Part shown: in pieces, positions 59,531-64,000 of the stretch
Position numbering within the stretch: position 1 is the first letter of the stretch
How the letters are laid out: each line of letters begins with the position of its first letter
Translations under genes and position numbers: made by a program
The notes under the pieces: model-generated
Told to the model about the DNA's origin: nothing
The model's input: only the letters and a program-made list of their open reading frames with translations
Database searches by the model: none
Assembly (NCBI GenBank): GCA_964019135.1
Contig: OZ025249.1
Location: forward strand, 35,601,759-35,665,758
DNA from: Arenicola marina
Lineage: Eukaryota > Annelida > Polychaeta > Arenicolidae
DNA: 64,000 bases
Direction: 5' to 3'

Positions 59531-60595
59531 GCTCCCCAGAGCGGATAAGCCAGGGAGGGGCATGCAACAGGGCTAATGTGTGCCCATGGCCATGGGTTAG
59601 CCTGGTTCCATAGGTGTAATATAGTCTACTCTGATATGGGTCCAGTCGCTGAACTTTGGCGGTAGCTACAGCGGCTTGATCGCAGGACTAGGATCAGCCT
59701 TGACATGCCTCTATATATAACCTCTGGAGACCACTCGCAACAGAGGAATGGAGTGGGTCTCCCGAGGCTGATTCGTACCATACAGAGACACGATGGGAAA
59801 AGCCAGTGGGGGGTATGTAACAGGGCTAACCATGGATAGGAGGGAGGTATTATCAGCAAATAGGACTTGTCTTGCTACCCCAGATAGGCAGCTCAATGCT
59901 GTATGTATATCCACCAGCTGGAGCCGATGTCGCTGTAGCTGACAGTGCCACCCAGTTCCCATTGCCAGTTTCACATGCTACCCTTAGTTCTGTAACATAG
60001 CCTACCGGCCGCTAGGCGGACCGAAGGGCCATGCACGCCATGCCACGCAAATTCATCAGCCCATAAAACATCCACCAAAACAAGCATTATGTGGTGTCTT
60101 GATCACATTTTTATGATGTCCAGAAATCTTTGTCACCACCCCCTGCTCTTGGACAGTGGGCCATGCTTGGGAATCCAGGATGCCAGCCTTAACTTCAGCA
60201 TTATATGGTACAGGACCCATATTAGCATAATTAAAGCAGACTGCATCACATCTATGGAACTAGGGAGGTGTCTATACAGACTTGTGTATGGTTTGATAAG
60301 CTGCATGAATAAACTTTTCCAACAGAGGGCATAATAACTGCTCACTTGCTGTATATTCACTGACTGTAAAGCCTCCCTGCTGGAGTGTGTTATTGTATGT
60401 TTGTGTTGTTTTAACATTGACTATGCCTTCCTCCAGTATGACAGAACCCTCCCCACAGAAAACTGGACAGGGGAACAGCCGTACAAGATGGCGATGGCCT
60501 GCTTAATGATGACTAATTTGTTGAATGTTCAATGGGATACATATTCGTTTGCACTCCTAAATTTTATTCTAAGTTTAGTCTACTGCTTTGTTATC
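59531..60595. other. Unassigned spacer
   Basis: No gene is recognised. ACAGGGCTAA occurs at 59569 and 59820 in similar context (GGGGGCATGCAACAGGG and GGGGGTATGTAACAGGG), a possible small direct repeat. TATATATAA at about 59711 has no associated exon. Confidence 0.4.
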
Positions 60596-60599
60596 TTAA

Positions 60600-61030
60600 A
60601 GTTGCTCATACAGCAGTTACCAATCTATATTATAATTGTTGAAATCTTTAGAAAATATATCTTGGAAACATCTGATTGTGTAAATATATGAAATAGATAT
60701 ATTTTCATATTTAAAAGGGTAAAAAACCTGCAGGGATGCCAGAATTTCGGTGATGTATAGAACAAAGCTATAGTTGAAAAACATTCTAAGAAGTGTTAGA
60801 TGAAATGTAGTAACTTTTTATTTTTTTATGCATACCTTGTTTAACTTCTACCTGAGTAAAAAATCCTTTTATATTATGGGCCTGAAAGCCGCAAAATATA
60901 AATAAGTCTAATCTAAAGCCATAACAACATACCCTGTTATTTATTACATACAATATGTGTATTCTTATACACTAAAAACCTAAATACATTCTATTATCAT
61001 TTTCTCAGGGAAAATATTGCTGCATGAAGA
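60600..61030. mobile_element. Probable TTAA MITE of the CATACAGCAAT family, degraded right end
   Basis: The left terminus AGTTGCTCATACAGCAGTTA follows TTAA (60596-60599). The right terminus AATATTGCTGCATGA near 61012-61027 is degraded and the right TTAA is not clear. Confidence 0.45.
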
Positions 61031-61540
61031 TGATGAGTAGGTAACATAGTCCAGGGAGACCCATTCATGCTGTCTCTAGCCCAAGTTAGCCTAAAATAAG
61101 TTCTGTAATGGAAATGGCAAAGACATGCATCTATTATTTATTGATAGCATAGCATCTAGTTTTCAGAGTTGGAACAAACTTATAACTATGTTAACTGACC
61201 TTCCTTGCTCAATCTTGTCGCTGTCTGGCTATAGTGATCCTAATCCCTTACCCCCTATGTTTCAAGGTCAAATCATGTTCTCTTTCTACTCCTAACCTTG
61301 CCAAATCACTTGCAGTCACATCACAATGATTGTCCCATATGATGTTTTTTGGCTCAATTTAGCTTTGATGGGCACAATGATGGCCTCAACACCAAAAGTT
61401 CATTTTAAAACACTCCCATTTCTCACCCTTATCACCATGTACGCCTTCCCATGAACTATTGCTTCAGCCCAGCCTGGAGTAGGTGTGGTTGATGTATGCC
61501 AAATATATCCTGATGCATCTGAAAAGCATGTTTGCCTTAA

Positions 61541-61864
61541 AGTTACACATACAGCAATATTTTCCTGTAGATACATTAAGCAAGTTTTAGATTCTTAAAG
61601 TGTATAAGACCCTACTTAATTATATTGTGTAATAAATAATAAGGCGTCAAGCCACATTTTTTTGGCCAACGATTTTTTGGGAACTATTAGTATTGTTATC
61701 ACAATTTGGGCTTCATTGCCATTTTTTACCTTTTTAAATATGATAGCATATACTTTGTACAGCGTTAACATTCATGCAGTATGTCAGATAATGTGTCCCA
61801 AGACATTTCTCTTAAAATGTTTTGAAAATTATATTGTAGGTGGACGATTGCTGTATGAGCAGTT
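61541..61864. mobile_element. 324-bp TTAA MITE of the CATACAGCAAT family
   Basis: The termini are AGTTACACATACAGCAATAT and the inverse GATTGCTGTATGAGCAG. TTAA lies at 61537-61540 and 61865-61868. It is non-coding. Confidence 0.65.
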
Positions 61865-61868
61865 TTAA

Positions 61869-62675
61869 AAGGAAATAATAGAGCAGCATAACGGGCATTC
61901 GCAAAGTAGGGCTGAGGATAAGTCTAAAGATAGGTTCTCGAAGAGAAATGAATGTACATAGAAAGGAATTTTCGACATCCAATACAAATGAGCTTATGGT
62001 TGGTGCTGACATTTGATTTTAAGTGACCTCCTGTCTAATAAGGCTATGTTGTGACCTCACAGCGGATAAGGCCTTCAGATGGCATGATCAAAACAGATAA
62101 TTTAATACTTCTGAATCATTGAATTGTCAGGACTTAAATACATCGCCACTAAGAAATAAGTACATGACTTGAGCAGAGGTTAGCATTCCAGTGATGATTA
62201 ATTCGCTATCAGGTTACTTAAGGGTGTCCCTTTATGGATAATCTACTTAGACCAGGCTATTTAAATGAAAAATCGTTGATCACTGGTCTTGGCTTTTTCT
62301 TTTATAGACAAACAGGATTAGTTTTCTCCATATTTCCACCCAAATATCATAATGTAGTCTAGCAATAAAAATCATAATGTCTTCTCAAGAATTGTAAAGG
62401 CTTCATTCGAGCCTCAAAAGTGATTATTGTGTAGTTACCAGATACCTATTTTAGAATATATTCGAATGTGAATACCTATGTACAATTGTAGAAATTGTAT
62501 TTCGTACAGAATTAACATTTACAGTCAGGCAATGAGTCTAGAACGTTTTTCTAAACAATTTAGAAAATGATAATTTTTTTGCACGGGTGGCTTAAATTAT
62601 GATTAGTTTTAGCCAAATCTGGTAGTCTACGGTCAACAATGGTCAACAATTAAACAGCAGTCCGGGGTGGATGTG
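61869..62675. other. Unassigned AT-rich spacer
   Basis: I see no gene or clear repeat here apart from a doubled GGTCAACAAT at 62630-62650. Confidence 0.4.
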
Positions 62676-62679
62676 GGTA

Positions 62680-63090
62680 CGTGTGTTAGGACCCAAAACG
62701 TCATAGTGACCAAAACGTCGGCCTACACGGGCTGCGCCATCTAGGAATGGAATGTTGGTGTTTTAGGCCACTTTTGTGCACATACAGGCTAAATTGGGCC
62801 AAGGAACCTCCCGAGACGATGAAGGATGAAGGAATGAAACATGTCCCATCTAGGAGCAAATGTTTAGTTTCACACTGTGACTCGATGGCCGTGTCTGTTG
62901 ACGATGACAGTGAATATATGAGGCAGTAACTCTTCAGTTTCTGATATATAAAGTGCTTTCATAAACGATGGAATATGGGGTATCGTACCGCACCCTGGTC
63001 TTCTACTCCTAGAGAACTTCGATTTGCATATTTTCCTGCGCCCTAATTCGCGAATTTTGGCCACTTAGAGGTCACTAATTGTCAATCAAT
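62680..63090. repeat. Second copy of the 15.8-16.65 kb element (core plus one arm)
   Basis: ACCCAAAACGTCATAGTGACC (arm) and blocks such as CATTCCATCGTTTATGAAAG (in complement) and TTCAGTTTC…GCACTT match 16080-16430 in reverse complement. The second arm is missing. Confidence 0.65.
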
Positions 63091-63800
63091 TCCCTAGACC
63101 CAATTAAGTATTCGTTACTTCGGCGTTTTAGGTTCGAACGTACGTATCCATCAGGGCAGGCAAGCAAACAGGGCTACAGAAAAGCACAAAATAACGATGT
63201 TATCAGAATTACGGATTTCCGACATCTGAAAAAAGGGTCTTTTGGAGCGAGTAGGCCTGTATATAACACAAGCGGGTCTTTTCCCGCGGCACATACCTAT
63301 ATTGCAGTCCAACAGCCGGGTCCGTATGCGTGCATCTATAACACATACATACACATAATTGTTGAAACACTCATCAATCGTGTTATTGTGTGACGTCAAA
63401 GGCAATCCCTGAACTCTGCATTGTCAGATTTGATGCAAATGCGACGGGTATTTTCAATTTTTTCCACTAAGATCCCGAAAAGGTTGTTTTTTGTTCATGG
63501 TCGATTTTCGCAGTGTATATATAAGATCGCGAATTAGCCCCAAAGCAAAGTGCTGCCTCAGTCTCCACATCAGGCCATACGAGGACCAAAGTCCACAGAT
63601 AGAAACTCAGAGACTAGAAAGCTGCCAGACGGATCTGAAACGTGTGTTGTTGATCCCGTGTATACTCTTATTTATTCAGCCGTAGAGCGAGAGAGCCAGC
63701 TTGTTGCCAAGGATTGGAGTGAAGTAGGTGTACATTGTACTTGCGGTCGTAGCAGAATCAGGACTTGGCGAGACATATATAGCGTGGCATTTGTGTAGGG
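63091..63800. other. Region upstream of the second riboflavin-kinase-type exon
   Basis: GTGTATATATAAGATCGCG at about 63513-63531 is a TATA-like element 270 bp before the ATG at 63801. It is otherwise unassigned. Confidence 0.35.
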
Positions 63801-63915
63801 ATGGAAACTTCTGAGAAAGCGATGGCGGTCCTATCAGAGCAACTGCCGTTGTTTTTCGAATCTCGTGTCATTCGAGGCTTCCGAAGAGGAACATCACAGC
63901 TTAAGTTTCCAACAG
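63801..63915 (+). CDS. Riboflavin-kinase-type alternative or paralogous first exon
   Basis: This exon encodes 38 residues: METSEKAMAVLSEQLPLFF, then ESRVIRGFRRGTSQLKFPT, then G|GTAACA (phase 1). It aligns with the exon at 57992-58094: FPYFSQGKVVKGFGRGSKELGIPT versus LPLFFESRVIRGFRRGTSQLKFPT in part, with identical exit phase and PT end. The signature is degenerate: the second glycine of GFG is R and LG is LK. It may be an alternative promoter/first exon of RFK or the start of a diverged tandem paralog. The rest lies beyond 64000. Confidence 0.65.
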
Positions 63916-64000
63916 GTAACATTGCAAAATCGATAGTTATTATTTGTCTGAAACTTCAGCCGTTATATGGCGACATCGCCGTAGGTGCTATTGGATGGTT
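63916..64000. other. Intron sequence at the right edge
   Basis: This is the start of the intron after the exon ending at 63915. No further feature is visible before the window ends. Confidence 0.5.

Noticed and set aside
60401..60691. Possible RFK downstream exon
   Set aside because: The translation has no riboflavin kinase motifs and no correct acceptor phase.

Overview
The window is eukaryotic, from an invertebrate metazoan. Its genes have many short exons with GT-AG introns, intergenic DNA is AT-rich, and introns and spacers are full of short inverted-repeat transposons, tRNA-like SINEs and minisatellites. There are no prokaryotic features. Protein similarity and the transposon load suit a marine invertebrate (non-vertebrate deuterostome or lophotrochozoan). 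I cannot name the species.

Layout. (1) 326-6879, minus: 5' part of an inositol-pyrophosphate kinase gene (PPIP5K). It holds an unreported-looking pair of duplicated, frame-exclusive exons at 1396-1475 and 2023-2108. (2) 6880-19179: transposon-rich spacer with at least three inverted-repeat families. (3) 19180-30073, plus: complete Golgi alpha-mannosidase II in 23 coding exons (1162 aa). (4) 32686-35873, minus: complete three-exon HYPK, with a TTAA-flanked transposon starting 97 bp upstream of its ATG. (5) 35974-39500: mobile and tandem-repeat debris, including a LINE 3' fragment. (6) 39591-42638 plus and 43893-45534 minus: two convergent paralogous two-exon genes for 67 and 65 aa signal-peptide plus single-membrane-segment microproteins, not annotatable from single ORFs. 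(7) 45535-52528: no gene seen; one MULE-like MITE. (8) 52529-57402, minus: complete LACTB in seven exons. (9) 57992-58094 and 63801-63915, plus: two different first exons of riboflavin-kinase type, divergent from LACTB, with any shared downstream exons beyond the right edge.

The genes do not form a pathway. They are housekeeping enzymes (inositol pyrophosphate signalling, N-glycan trimming, N-terminal acetylation chaperoning, mitochondrial serine protease, flavin synthesis) plus a membrane microprotein pair. Their co-location resembles old animal linkage: human PPIP5K2 and MAN2A1 lie on 5q21, and PPIP5K1, HYPK, LACTB and MAN2A2 on 15q. Exon joins were checked by hand for splice dinucleotides, reading phase and family similarity. 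No transcript data were available, so UTRs and transcription starts are unknown.
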